A DNA stretch of 10,892 nucleotides from an uncultured Chloroflexota bacterium (GCA_902795255.1 CADBKS010000090.1:1-10892), one strand, 5' to 3'. Shown: positions 1-7,238, numbered from the stretch's first letter. The notes: generated from the letters alone by a model not told the origin. Translations and numbers: made by a program.

Positions 1-586
1 TCATCACCAGTGGTGCGCCGATCGGCAGAATCTCGTAGAACTTCTCCATGACCGTTTCCTCGCCGAAGATATTCCCGAAAAGCCGGAGAGAAAGTGAGAC
101 AGGTTTGATCAGTTCATCCAGGAGCAGCAGCGGCGCCATCACGAAGATCGGAGTGATGAAGTGCTTGAAATATCCTTTGAGCCCCTTTGCCTGGATCCCG
201 GCGCCCTGCAGAAAGAAAAACGTGCAGAGCCCCAGTCCCGCCGTGACGGAGAGTGAGGAGGTCGGTGCTTTCAGGTATTTAGAAAGGCCTACGCCCGGAA
301 ACAGACCGGAGTAGTTGGCAAAAATAATGAAGATGAAAAGCGAACCGAGGAACCAGAAATATTTCCGCGCGCGCTTTTTGCCCAGGTTGCCGGTGAAGGT
401 ATTGTCCAGATATTCGATACCGGTCTCTATGATATTTTGAAAGACACCGGGTCTTTCCTTTAGATGTTTCCCGAGCCAGATCGAAATGGCCGCAAGCAGC
501 GCGATGATGAGCCACATTGTGATGACTTCACCGGTGACGTCCAGTACGCCGAAAATCGGGATAACAACTTCCGAAGGTTCACCCAT
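1..586 (-). CDS. atpB: ATP synthase F0 subunit a (partial, C-terminus beyond window edge)
   Basis: This is the membrane subunit a of the F1F0 ATP synthase. It forms the two half-channels that pass ions to the rotating c-ring. The window holds the first 195 residues. The gene runs leftward and continues beyond position 1. The start ATG (586-584) follows a GGAGAT ribosome site about ten bases upstream. The sequence has several hydrophobic helices (about residues 22-40, 76-95, 110-128 and 142-160). It ends with the diagnostic block LSLRLFGNIFGEE, in which R168 corresponds to the essential arginine that faces the c-ring carboxylate. The short soluble N-terminus (MGEPSEVVIPIFG) and overall pattern fit subunit a of Bacillota. 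The gene starts two bases after the stop of the upstream AtpI-like gene, so the two are surely cotranscribed, and the rest of the atp operon presumably continues to the left. From the visible part I cannot tell whether the ion is proton or sodium. Confidence 0.96.
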   Translation of the reverse strand, partial: MGEPSEVVIPIFGVLDVTGEVITMWLIIALLAAISIWLGKHLKERPGVFQNIIETGIEYLDNTFTGNLGKKRARKYFWFLGSLFIFIIFANYSGLFPGVGLSKYLKAPTSSLSVTAGLGLCTFFFLQGAGIQAKGLKGYFKHFITPIFVMAPLLLLDELIKPVSLSLRLFGNIFGEETVMEKFYEILPIGAPLVM

Positions 587-588
587 GA

Positions 589-882
589 TCAATCATCTCC
601 TTTTTTCATATTCTTTGCGATGGTGAAGGCAAAGAGGATGGACGGGATCGTGAGCCCTGTCGCCGCTCCGATCAGGGGCCATAGCGGCTCGATCGGGATC
701 GCACGGACGATGAAAAAAACCGCAGCGAAATATGCGAGGCTGAGCGCCTGACGGATCAAAGAGACTTTTGAGAGTGACTGAGATTCTGTTTTGACCTGTT
801 TTGCCATGATCAGCGAATTGATCAGCGCAATAACAGCGCCGCCGAGAAAGGCCAGCATCGCTGCAATGATATTACTGCTCAT
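589..882 (-). CDS. atpI: ATP synthase subunit I-like small membrane protein (AtpI family)
   Basis: This is a 97-residue, strongly hydrophobic protein with about four predicted membrane segments (roughly residues 4-27, 42-60, 64-78 and 78-92) and a charged tail (KNMKKGDD). Its size, topology and position directly before atpB match the AtpI/ATP synthase protein I family. That family helps assemble the c-ring and has been linked to magnesium or calcium handling. The assignment rests mainly on position and topology, since I see no sharp sequence signature. I chose the start at 882 (MSSNIIAAM) because an AAGGGCGG-like ribosome site lies just before it. An in-frame ATG at 924 would add 14 polar residues (MPRSAGPIRQKRAV) before the first helix and has no clear ribosome site. 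The stop is two bases from the atpB start. Confidence 0.75.
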   Translation of the reverse strand: MSSNIIAAMLAFLGGAVIALINSLIMAKQVKTESQSLSKVSLIRQALSLAYFAAVFFIVRAIPIEPLWPLIGAATGLTIPSILFAFTIAKNMKKGDD

Positions 883-943
883 AACCGCCCTTTTTTGCCG
901 GATCGGCCCTGCCGACCGCGGCATGATACAAAAATATCTATGA

Positions 944-952
944 ATATTACCA
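944..952 (-). promoter_or_regulatory. Candidate extended -10 promoter for the atp operon
   Basis: On the minus strand the 9-mer TGGTAATAT fits an extended -10 element (TGn plus TAATAT). Transcription would start near 937, about 55 bases before the atpI-like start at 882. Upstream is a very A/T-rich stretch (950-973) but no good TTGACA-like -35 box. The call is plausible because a terminator-like hairpin precedes it, so the atp operon needs its own promoter. Confidence 0.35.
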
Positions 953-994
953 CTTTTATAAAAATATAAAATACCGATTGTTACAACATTCGGT
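953..994 (-). terminator. Probable weak intrinsic terminator after azlCD
   Basis: On the minus strand, a few bases after the azlD stop, ACCGA (994-990) pairs with TCGGT (977-973). After one A/A mismatch the stem continues with TGT/ACA, closing a small loop. The stem is followed by the T-rich stretch TATTTTATATTTTTAT. The position is right for ending the azlCD transcript before the atp genes. The stem is short and imperfect, so termination may be partial. Confidence 0.45.
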
Positions 995-996
995 CC

Positions 997-1302
997 TCAG
1001 AGAATAAGGATCGCCAGGAATGCCGCGGCACAGCCGATTACTGCGGAAAGAAACAGATTCTTTGTCAGCCAGGCTGTGACCAGGGAGGCCGCAAAGGCGG
1101 CCGCGCCGCAGAGCGGATTTTCCGAGATGGAAAGGATCGCGGGGAAGGTCATCACCGCAAGGGTCGCGTAGGGAAGATAGAAAAGCACCGAACGGATGAA
1201 GCGGTTTTTGATCTGTTTGCGGATCAGCGTTACGGGCAGGACCCGTATGATGAAGCTGACCGCTGCCATGACCAGCAGGTAGATCCAGTTCGAGCGGTTC
1301 AT
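997..1302 (-). CDS. azlD: AzlD-type branched-chain amino acid exporter, small subunit
   Basis: This is a 101-residue protein with about four hydrophobic segments (roughly residues 6-24, 38-58, 64-82 and 84-101) and the typical early motif of AzlD proteins (FIIRVLPVTLIR). AzlD is the small partner of AzlC. AzlCD-type pairs export branched-chain amino acids or their analogues through the cytoplasmic membrane. The ATG at 1302-1300 overlaps the azlC stop in an ATGA (four-base overlap), and a GGAGG ribosome site lies at 1311-1315 inside the end of azlC, so translation is coupled. The length is normal for the family. The substrate cannot be read from the sequence: Bacillus AzlCD handles 4-azaleucine and leucine-type compounds, but other homologues differ. 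Confidence 0.9.
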   Translation of the reverse strand: MNRSNWIYLLVMAAVSFIIRVLPVTLIRKQIKNRFIRSVLFYLPYATLAVMTFPAILSISENPLCGAAAFAASLVTAWLTKNLFLSAVIGCAAAFLAILIL

Positions 1303-2015
1303 TGTTTTTCCTCCGGGATGGGCATGATCAGTGCTGCAGCCGATGAGATCACCAGCGTCAGAATAATGATGCGCACCCCTTCCGAAATGGCAGCCGTCGC
1401 GGGGATCACGGACAGCAGCCAGCTGGCCGCGAAACTGACGAGCACGACCGCCGTGATATTTCTGTTGGTCCGGCAGGGCGGGATAATGATCGCGATGAAC
1501 ATTCCATAGATGGCCGCGCTGAGGGCCTGGACCGCGATTTTCGGGAGAATATTGCCCGCGGTGATACCGATGGCTGTTCCGGCGGCCCAGAGCGGGGTGG
1601 AAGTTAGAAACGCGCCGTACATGTAAAACGGCGGGGTAAAGCCCGGGTGGGAAATGCCGAGACCGAAGATCTCATCCGTGATGCCGAACCCGATCAGAAT
1701 GCGGTGAAGGAGCGGCAGGCCGGGAGAAAGCTTCTGACTGAGCGCAGCGCTCATCAGCAGGTACCGTGCGTTGGCGATCAGGATCAGCAGCGCCGTGGCG
1801 AGATAGGTCGCTCCGCTGCGAATCGCTGCCACACCGGCATATTCCCCGGCGGAAGCATGGTTGAAAAAGCTCATCAGGTATCCCTGCAGCGGAGTAAGCC
1901 CGGCGTGGTGGGCGGCAATGCCCAGCCCGAACGCAACGGCAAAGTAGCCTGCCCCGATCGGCAGTCCGTCTCTGAGTCCGTGCAGAAATGCTGTGGTTCT
2001 TTCATTTTTATTCAT
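1299..2015 (-). CDS. azlC: AzlC-type branched-chain amino acid exporter, large subunit
   Basis: This is a 238-residue multi-pass membrane protein of the AzlC family, the large subunit of a branched-chain amino acid efflux system with AzlD. Family hallmarks visible include the N-terminal GLRDGLPIGAGYFAVAFGLG, the segment FFNHASAGEYAGVAA, and the block NARYLLMSAALS near the middle, which matches the conserved region around Arg-His-Leu-Leu in relatives. The ATG at 2015 is chosen because an AGGGA ribosome site (2028-2024) lies about eight bases upstream and a TATAAT box (2046-2041) sits just before that. An in-frame ATG at 2180 would add 55 mostly polar residues, has no ribosome site, and would place the promoter inside the gene. 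azlC is followed directly by azlD with a four-base overlap, and the pair diverges from the suf operon. Confidence 0.92.
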   Translation of the reverse strand: MNKNERTTAFLHGLRDGLPIGAGYFAVAFGLGIAAHHAGLTPLQGYLMSFFNHASAGEYAGVAAIRSGATYLATALLILIANARYLLMSAALSQKLSPGLPLLHRILIGFGITDEIFGLGISHPGFTPPFYMYGAFLTSTPLWAAGTAIGITAGNILPKIAVQALSAAIYGMFIAIIIPPCRTNRNITAVVLVSFAASWLLSVIPATAAISEGVRIIILTLVISSAAALIMPIPEEKQ

Positions 2016-2040
2016 GACATTTTTCCCTGATACGCCTTGT

Positions 2041-2046
2041 ATTATA
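2041..2046 (-). promoter_or_regulatory. Candidate -10 box of the azlCD promoter
   Basis: A perfect TATAAT on the minus strand (2046 down to 2041), preceded by TGGG. It would start transcription near 2034, giving a short leader of about 20 bases that holds only the ribosome site before the azlC ATG at 2015. The expected -35 region (about 2064-2069, TCATCC) is a poor match, so activity may be weak or activator-dependent. Confidence 0.5.
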
Positions 2047-2078
2047 CCCATCCCCGGCTGTCCGGATGATGTGATGTG

Positions 2079-2163
2079 ACGGAAATCCGTGAGCCGTGAC
2101 CGTCTGCCGGCTTCCGTGCGGAGAATATGAGGAATGTCTGAAAAGGCAGGAATTAACTCACGG
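2079..2163. promoter_or_regulatory. Divergent azlCD/suf control region with inverted and direct repeats
   Basis: Between the two divergent -10 boxes there is no convincing gene. The stretch holds a short palindrome (ACGGA-AA-TCCGT, 2079-2090), a tandem CCGTGA (2087-2092 and 2094-2099), its inverse TCACGG (2158-2163), and an inner pair CTGCC (2104-2108) / GGCAG (2145-2149). These could be operator half-sites for a regulator acting on either promoter. They are short enough that some could be chance. Confidence 0.3.
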
Positions 2164-2186
2164 GAAGACGGTTTTTTCATCCGCTG

Positions 2187-2195
2187 TGGTATAAT
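2187..2195 (+). promoter_or_regulatory. Extended -10 promoter of the suf operon
   Basis: TGGTATAAT is a perfect extended -10 element (TGn followed by TATAAT at 2190-2195). Transcription would start near 2202, giving a leader of about 74 bases before sufC. The -35 position has no good TTGACA match (GACGGT at 2167-2172 with a 17-base spacer), which is common for extended -10 promoters. Confidence 0.65.
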
Positions 2196-2208
2196 GCGGT
2201 GTTATACA

Positions 2209-2238
2209 GGGACCATAGGCTTAACAGCCCGTGGTTTC
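2209..2238 (+). promoter_or_regulatory. Hairpin in the suf operon leader
   Basis: Right after the expected transcript start, GGGACCA (2209-2215) can pair with TGGTTTC (2232-2238, two G-T wobbles), and GGC (2218-2220) with GCC (2227-2229), around the loop TTAACA. The two stems are separated by a small internal loop (TA against CG). There is no T-tract, so this is not a terminator. It could be a 5' stabilising hairpin or a protein or metal-sensing site. No known riboswitch or T-box signature is visible. Confidence 0.4.
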
Positions 2239-2275
2239 CTCGAGAAATAAATACGATCCACGTCAGGAGATATGA

Positions 2276-3052
2276 ATGAGCGGATTAGAAATCAAGAACC
2301 TTTATGTCAGTGTTCACGAAAAACAGATCATTGAAAACCTTTCGCTGACCGTTCCCAAAGGCGAGATCCATGCGATCATGGGGCCGAACGGGACGGGGAA
2401 ATCGACCCTTTCCAACACGATCATGGGACACCCGGCTTACCGGCCTTCCGCCGGTGATATTTTGATGAACGGCGAACGGATCAATGACTGGACCCCGGAT
2501 AAGCGGTCGCATGCAGGCCTGTTCCTTGCTCTTCAGTACCCGGTGGCTGTTCCCGGTGTTACGGTCGCGAACTTCCTGCGGACCGCGCTGAACACCCAGC
2601 GCAAAGCCCGCGATCCGGAAGACCGCGGCATTCCGGTGCCCGCATTCCGCAAACTCCTCCGTGAAAAAATGGCAAAACTGAAAATGGATTCTTCTTTTGC
2701 CTCCCGCTATCTGAACGACGGATTCTCCGGCGGTGAAAAGAAGCGTACCGAGATCCTGCAGATGGCCGTGCTCCAGCCGGAGATCGCCATCCTCGATGAG
2801 ATCGATTCCGGTCTGGATATCGACGCGCTGCGCATTGTGGCTGAGGGTGTCAACATGCTTGTTCAGGAAAACGGCATGGGCGTGCTTGTGATCACACACT
2901 ATCAGCGTCTGCTGGATTACATCAAGCCGGATGCGGTCCATGTGATGATGGACGGGCATATCGTACGCTCCGGTGATGATTCACTTGCTCTGGAACTGGA
3001 AGAAAAAGGCTACGAGTGGATCCGCGAAGAACTGGACAGTCAGAAAGCGTAA
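2276..3052 (+). CDS. sufC: SufC, ABC-type ATPase of the SUF iron-sulfur scaffold
   Basis: SufC is the ATPase of the SufBCD complex in the cytoplasm. Its ATP-driven dimerisation reshapes SufB and SufD during iron-sulfur cluster assembly. The 258-residue product has all ABC ATPase motifs: Walker [10 protein letters not shown] at 36-44, Q-loop Q87 in ALQYP, signature FSGGEKKR at 150-157, Walker B with the SufC-specific [10 protein letters not shown] at about 172-181 (catalytic E175), and the switch histidine H208 in THYQR. The FSGGEKKR and DEIDSGLD forms separate SufC from ordinary transport ATPases. The ATG at 2276 follows AGGAG (2265-2269) by six bases. It is the first gene of the operon, and sufB starts 12 bases after its stop. 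Confidence 0.98.
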   Translation: MSGLEIKNLYVSVHEKQIIENLSLTVPKGEIHAIMGPNGTGKSTLSNTIMGHPAYRPSAGDILMNGERINDWTPDKRSHAGLFLALQYPVAVPGVTVANFLRTALNTQRKARDPEDRGIPVPAFRKLLREKMAKLKMDSSFASRYLNDGFSGGEKKRTEILQMAVLQPEIAILDEIDSGLDIDALRIVAEGVNMLVQENGMGVLVITHYQRLLDYIKPDAVHVMMDGHIVRSGDDSLALELEEKGYEWIREELDSQKA

Positions 3053-3064
3053 GGCGGCGAGCTG

Positions 3065-4480
3065 ATGAGTGAAAAGATCCAAGCCAATTACGATGACCTC
3101 GGGATGAACAATGAAGCCTACGGGTTTCAGGATCCCGATGTTTCCGTTTTTAAGACGAAAGAAGGGCTTGATGAAGAGGTCGTCCGGCAGATCTCCGGAA
3201 TGAAAGGTGAACCGGAGTGGATGCTGAACTACCGTCTGAAGAGCCTTGACCATTTCCGCAAACGCCCGATGCCGAACTGGGGCCCGGATGTTTCCCATCT
3301 GGATCTGGACCATCTGGTCTATTATGTCCGCCCTTCGGAAAAATCCGAAAAAAGCTGGGAGGACGTTCCGGAAACCATCAAAAATACCTTTGATAAACTC
3401 GGAATCCCCGAGGCGGAACAGAAATTCCTGGCAGGGGTCGGGGCGCAGTACGAATCCGAAATGGTCTACCACAGCATTCAGGAACATCTGGAAAAACAGG
3501 GCGTGATCTTCGTCAGCATCGAAGACGGGCTGCGCCTGTATCCGGATCTCTTCCGGGAATACTTCGGTACGGTGGTACCTTATAATGACAATAAATTCGC
3601 TGCGCTGAACGGTGCGGTCTGGTCCGGCGGTTCGTTTGTCTATGTTCCGAAAGGCGTGCATGTGGACCTTCCGCTGCAGGCTTATTTCCGGATGAATATG
3701 GCGAATGTCGGACAGTTTGAACGTTCCCTGATCATCGCGGATGAAGGCGCGCAGGTCCATTACGTTGAAGGCTGTACGGCTCCGCAGTATACGACCAATT
3801 CATTCCACAGCGGTGTGATCGAGATCGTTGTCAAGCGGGGTGCCCGGGTCCGCTATTCGACCATTCAGAACTGGTCCACCAATGTCTATAACCTGGTGAC
3901 CCAGCGCGCCAAGGTGTTTGCCAACGGCACGATGGAATGGGTCGACTCCAACCTCGGCTCGCATGTGACGATGAAATACCCGGCCTGCTATCTGATGGAA
4001 GAAGGCGCTCACGGGGAGATGCTCTCCATGGCATTTGCCGGACGGAATCAGATCCAGGACGCCGGTTCCAAGATGGTCCACTTTGCTCCGAACACGACCA
4101 GCAAAGTTACCTCGAAATCCATTTCCAAAAACGGCGGCCGTTCATCATTCCGCGGCCTGCTGAAAGTGATGCCCGGTGCGGTCAACGCAAAGGCCAATGT
4201 GGTCTGTGATGCGCTGATCCTTGACCCGATCTCCCAGTCGGATACCTATCCGACGATGGATGTCAAGCAGGAAAAGGTTTCGATCGGCCATGAAGCTTCA
4301 GTTTCCAAAGTGGGTGAGGAGCAGCTTTTCTATCTGATGAGCCGCGGCCTGAGCGAAGAGGACGCGACTTCCATGGTCGTTTCCGGCTTCATTGAACCGC
4401 TGGTCAAGGAGCTGCCGATGGAATACGCAGTCGAGATGAATCGTCTGATCCAGCTTCAGATGACGGATTCGATCGGATAA
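3065..4480 (+). CDS. sufB: SufB, core scaffold of the SUF iron-sulfur assembly complex
   Basis: SufB is the beta-helix scaffold on which nascent clusters are built in the SufBC2D complex. The product has 471 residues, the usual length for Bacillota. The family core is clear: the segment [11 protein letters not shown] with C237, the position of E. coli SufB C254, followed by [20 protein letters not shown] and the block SSFRGLLKV. The C-terminal region starts at C381 ([16 protein letters not shown]) and continues [16 protein letters not shown] and [16 protein letters not shown], very close to Bacillus-type SufB. Either C381 or the acidic and serine residues after it may serve in cluster binding. 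I cannot settle which. The ribosome site is a modest AGGCGG (3052-3057) that overlaps the sufC stop, so coupling with sufC is likely. sufD follows ten bases after the stop, with a strong GGAGG. Confidence 0.98.
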   Translation: MSEKIQANYDDLGMNNEAYGFQDPDVSVFKTKEGLDEEVVRQISGMKGEPEWMLNYRLKSLDHFRKRPMPNWGPDVSHLDLDHLVYYVRPSEKSEKSWEDVPETIKNTFDKLGIPEAEQKFLAGVGAQYESEMVYHSIQEHLEKQGVIFVSIEDGLRLYPDLFREYFGTVVPYNDNKFAALNGAVWSGGSFVYVPKGVHVDLPLQAYFRMNMANVGQFERSLIIADEGAQVHYVEGCTAPQYTTNSFHSGVIEIVVKRGARVRYSTIQNWSTNVYNLVTQRAKVFANGTMEWVDSNLGSHVTMKYPACYLMEEGAHGEMLSMAFAGRNQIQDAGSKMVHFAPNTTSKVTSKSISKNGGRSSFRGLLKVMPGAVNAKANVVCDALILDPISQSDTYPTMDVKQEKVSIGHEASVSKVGEEQLFYLMSRGLSEEDATSMVVSGFIEPLVKELPMEYAVEMNRLIQLQMTDSIG

Positions 4481-4489
4481 GGAGGGGAT

Positions 4490-5656
4490 ATGGCGGCAAA
4501 TCTTATCGAAAAGCTTCCAGCGGTCCTTTCCGCTGAACTTGCGAAAATCACGCATCACAACACATCTCCGGTCGTTTCACTGGGGAAGGAAAAGTACGCT
4601 GAAGATCTGTGCGGACATTTTATCTGGAAAAACGGGGAACAGACCTCTTATCTCTGCCCGAATGCGATCGAGTCCGGGACGGTGTTCACGACCCGGGAAG
4701 AAGCGCTGAAACGCCATCCGGAACTTGCAGGAAAGATCGCGGAACTTGAAAAGAATGATCAGGCGGATCCTTTCGCGAAAGTGCTGAGCCCGCTGGCTGA
4801 GGAAACGGTCGTTCTTTATTTCCCGCGCCGAATGCATCAGAAGCATGAGTTCCTGCTGGATCTTGAGCTTTCCGAAGCTGCCCGGGCGGCATTGCTGAAG
4901 ATCTTCGTGATCATCGATGACAATGCCTCCGCGGTCGTTACGCTGAACCTGCATTCGCGCGGTTCGAATGAGGAAAACCTGTGCTGCGGTCAGATGTACT
5001 GCAGTGTCGGCAATAATTCACACCTGGTGCTGAATGAGGTTCAGGACTTTGGCCAGAAGACGGTCTGTGTCCGCAGAAAGCAGACGACCGTCGGTGAGGG
5101 CGGGGATCTCCACTGGAACCTCTGTGAACTGGGCTGTGCGGAGACGTATGACAGCCTGGATGTTCAGATGAAGGGCGAAAACAGTTCCGCAGTTGTGTAC
5201 GGGCTTTATTTCCCCGCAAAAGATCAGAAAATGAATCTGCTGACCCGTCAGGATCATCTGGTCCCGCATACTTTTTCGAACCTCCATTACAAGGGAGCCC
5301 TCGCGGACCGGGCCAATGCACGCTGGGAAGGCATGATCTATGTCTCCCCGGAAGCTGAGAAGACGGACGGTTATCAGAAAAATGAAAACCTGATGCTCTC
5401 GGATGATGCCAATGTTCTGGCACAGCCGGGTCTTGAGATCATTACGGATGATGTTAAATGTTCGCATGGCACCACGATCACCAATATCGACGACGACCAG
5501 ATCTTCTATCTGACCAGCCGCGGGATCCCGATGAAGGAAGCCGAGCAGCTGGTGATCCGTGGCTTTTTTGATACGATCCTGAACCTGATCACATTTTCCC
5601 CGATCCGCGGAAAACTGCAGGATAAGATCGATTCCAAAATGCAGGAAGGAGCTTGA
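4490..5656 (+). CDS. sufD: SufD, SUF scaffold partner of SufB
   Basis: SufD pairs with SufB and binds one SufC, and it helps iron delivery to the scaffold. The 388-residue product shows the SufB/SufD family C-terminus: CSHGTTITNIDDDQIFYLTSRG (C324, S325, H326), where H326 matches the functionally important histidine of E. coli SufD (H360), followed by EAEQLVIRGFFDTIL. The N-terminal half is more divergent, as is usual in SufD. The protein is unusually rich in cysteine for this family as I know it: C165, C166 and C171 cluster in NLCCGQMYC, with C193, C212 and C216 nearby. The start at 4490 has a strong AAGGAGGGG site four bases upstream. The stop overlaps the ribosome site region of the next small gene. 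Confidence 0.95.
   Translation: MAANLIEKLPAVLSAELAKITHHNTSPVVSLGKEKYAEDLCGHFIWKNGEQTSYLCPNAIESGTVFTTREEALKRHPELAGKIAELEKNDQADPFAKVLSPLAEETVVLYFPRRMHQKHEFLLDLELSEAARAALLKIFVIIDDNASAVVTLNLHSRGSNEENLCCGQMYCSVGNNSHLVLNEVQDFGQKTVCVRRKQTTVGEGGDLHWNLCELGCAETYDSLDVQMKGENSSAVVYGLYFPAKDQKMNLLTRQDHLVPHTFSNLHYKGALADRANARWEGMIYVSPEAEKTDGYQKNENLMLSDDANVLAQPGLEIITDDVKCSHGTTITNIDDDQIFYLTSRGIPMKEAEQLVIRGFFDTILNLITFSPIRGKLQDKIDSKMQEGA
5646..5651 (+). promoter_or_regulatory. Ribosome binding site that fixes the start of the 88-residue gene
   Basis: AAGGAG ends seven bases before the ATG at 5659. The in-frame TTG at 5653 would be only one base away, too close to be used. The site lies inside the last codons of sufD. 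Confidence 0.75.
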
Positions 5657-5658
5657 TT

Positions 5659-5925
5659 ATGGCGCATTCTACTCCGCCTCTGAAAGCTACCGATCTCGGA
5701 AATCAGTACGAAGTCGGCGATATTGTTGAAGTCAACTGTGATTATGAACGGAAAGGCGAACGCCGCCATGGGTGGATCCGCGGTATCGTTGTGCAGGTCG
5801 ATCCGAAAATGATCGCTGTTCAGTTCCGCGCGAATGTTTACCTGACTGACGGCTGGATGGTGCCGGATCATATTTTATGGTATCCGCTCACTTCTCCTTC
5901 GGTCCGTCCCAACACGAGAGAATAG
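5659..5925 (+). CDS. Unrecognised 88-residue protein between sufD and sufS
   Basis: I do not recognise this protein. It has 88 residues, no signal peptide, no membrane segment, and one cysteine (C27 in VNCDY). The middle (about residues 18-75) alternates hydrophobic and polar residues as in a small beta-barrel: VGDIVEVNCDY, then a charged turn (ERKGERRHG), then WIRGIVVQVDPKMIAVQF and DGWMVPDHILWYPL. The pattern GDxVEV-GWIxGxVVxVD-IAVQF-GWMVPD resembles SH3-like or Tudor-like barrels that bind proteins or nucleic acids. This is an inference from pattern only. The gene starts two bases after the sufD stop, with its ribosome site inside sufD, and ends six bases before sufS, so it is made together with the scaffold and desulfurase. 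A SUF accessory or adaptor role is possible but unproven. It is not SufA, IscA or SufU: the cysteine motifs are absent. Confidence 0.85.
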   Translation: MAHSTPPLKATDLGNQYEVGDIVEVNCDYERKGERRHGWIRGIVVQVDPKMIAVQFRANVYLTDGWMVPDHILWYPLTSPSVRPNTRE

Positions 5926-5931
5926 GCATTC

Positions 5932-7158
5932 ATGTTTGACGTTTCAAAAATCATTCGGGATTTTCCTCTCCTTCTGCAGCCGCAGGCGGACGGGAAACCG
6001 CTGTGCTATCTTGACTCCGGTGCCACGACTCAGAAACCGGTGTCCGTGATCAATGCCGTGCGGGAATATTACGAACAGTACAATGCCAATGTCCACCGCG
6101 GGATCTATGAGATTTCGGAACGGGCGACGGAAGCTACGGAAGCCACACGGAACAAGATCCGGGATTTTATCGGTGCGGCCTCTTCAAGTGAGGTCATCTT
6201 TACCCGCAACGCGACTGAGGCCATCAACCTTGTTGCCCGTGCCTGGGGGGAGGCGAACCTCAAAGCCGGGGATACCGTGATCCTCAGTCAGATGGAGCAT
6301 CATTCCAATCTGGTCCCCTGGTATATTCTCGCAGAAAAAACCGGAGCCCGGATCGAATTCATTCCCGTGACCGACAGCTTTGAGCTTGACATGGATGCAT
6401 GGAAGCAGCTTGTGAAAAACTGCAGCCCGAAGCTGGTTTCCGTCACCGGGATGTCCAATGTGCTCGGAACGATCCCGCCGATCCGGGAGATGGTGCGTGA
6501 TGCGCATGAAGCCGGAGCGCTTTTCCTGATGGACGGTGCGCAGGCGGTCCCGCATATGCGTGTGGATGTCCGGGACCTGGATGTTGATTTTCTCGCTTTT
6601 TCCGCTCATAAAATGCTCGGCCCCACAGGGCTGGGCGTTCTGTACGGAAAGAAACAGATCCTGAACGCCATGCCGCCTTTCCTCGGCGGCGGGGATATGA
6701 TCGGGAAGGTCCATTTCGGGTCTTTTACCTGTGCGGAGCTGCCTTATAAATTTGAAGCAGGAACGCCTGCGATCGCAGAAGAAGCTTCCTTCGGGGCCGC
6801 GATCGACTACCTGAATGCTTTGGGTATGGAAGCGGTTTTTGAGCATGAAAAGCAGCTGACAGCATATGCCATTGCCCGCCTGCAGGAGATCCCGGGCCTG
6901 AAGATCTTCGGCCCTGCGGAAGGGAACCGCGGCGGTGCGGTGAGTTTTACGCTGGACTGTGTCCATCCGCATGATGTGGCGGATATTCTCGGGAGCCGCG
7001 GCGTATGTGTGCGTGCCGGTCATCACTGTGCGATGCCGCTGCACGAACGCTTTGATGTTCCGGCTACGACCCGGGCCAGTTTTTATATTTACAATACGGA
7101 AGCCGACGTGGACAGACTCTGCAGCGCGCTGCTTTATGTCTGCAGGCTTTTCGGATAA
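5932..7158 (+). CDS. sufS: SufS, class II cysteine desulfurase
   Basis: SufS is a PLP-dependent cytoplasmic enzyme that removes sulfur from L-cysteine, giving alanine and a persulfide that is passed on to SufU. The 408-residue product has the full family pattern: YLDSGATTQKP near the start, the segment NVHRGIYEISERAT, QMEHHSNLVPW, DGAQAVPH, and the PLP-binding lysine K227 in SAHKMLGPTG. The catalytic cysteine is C366 in RAGHHCAMPLH, which sits in the short loop typical of class II (SufS-type) enzymes and matches C364 of E. coli and C361 of B. subtilis. The ATG at 5932 is preceded only by a weak AGG that overlaps the previous stop, so translation probably depends on coupling with the 88-residue gene. 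Confidence 0.98.
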   Translation: MFDVSKIIRDFPLLLQPQADGKPLCYLDSGATTQKPVSVINAVREYYEQYNANVHRGIYEISERATEATEATRNKIRDFIGAASSSEVIFTRNATEAINLVARAWGEANLKAGDTVILSQMEHHSNLVPWYILAEKTGARIEFIPVTDSFELDMDAWKQLVKNCSPKLVSVTGMSNVLGTIPPIREMVRDAHEAGALFLMDGAQAVPHMRVDVRDLDVDFLAFSAHKMLGPTGLGVLYGKKQILNAMPPFLGGGDMIGKVHFGSFTCAELPYKFEAGTPAIAEEASFGAAIDYLNALGMEAVFEHEKQLTAYAIARLQEIPGLKIFGPAEGNRGGAVSFTLDCVHPHDVADILGSRGVCVRAGHHCAMPLHERFDVPATTRASFYIYNTEADVDRLCSALLYVCRLFG

Positions 7159-7194
7159 ACAGGTCTGCTGATAAATCTTTATGGAAAATCCGGT

Positions 7195-7220
7195 GGTTCC
7201 GGCCTTCCCCGGCCGGGATC
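7195..7220 (+). promoter_or_regulatory. Stable hairpin between sufS and sufU
   Basis: CCGGCC (7199-7204) and GGCCGG (7211-7216) form a perfect six-pair stem around TTCCCC. Four more pairs extend it outward to 7195 and 7220 (two wobbles). No T-tract follows. The hairpin ends six bases before the sufU ribosome site (7226-7230). It fits an mRNA processing or stability element, or one that tunes sufU translation, better than a terminator. Confidence 0.6.
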
Positions 7221-7225
7221 CCGCT

Positions 7226-7230
7226 GAAGG
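7226..7230 (+). promoter_or_regulatory. Ribosome binding site that decides the sufU start
   Basis: GAAGG ends eight bases before the ATG at 7239 but only two bases before the in-frame ATG at 7233. The spacing favours 7239. Confidence 0.6.
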
Positions 7231-7238
7231 ATATGATT

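Noticed and set aside
2016..2180. N-terminal extension of AzlC starting at 2180
   Set aside because: It has no ribosome site, adds 55 polar residues before the first family-conserved segment, and would contain the likely promoter. The start at 2015 is better supported.
2196..2275. T-box or known metabolite riboswitch in the suf leader
   Set aside because: The leader is only about 74 bases and lacks the T-box GGTGG and specifier features or any other riboswitch core that I can recognise.
2285..3760. Two long minus-strand open frames (2285-2959 and 2981-3760) opposite sufC and sufB
   Set aside because: Both are fully opposite highly conserved SUF genes and show no family motifs, so they are antisense shadows of biased codon use.
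6184..7044. Minus-strand open frame of 286 codons opposite sufS
   Set aside because: The plus strand here is an unmistakable cysteine desulfurase with both catalytic residues. The opposite frame has no motifs and is His/Arg-rich.
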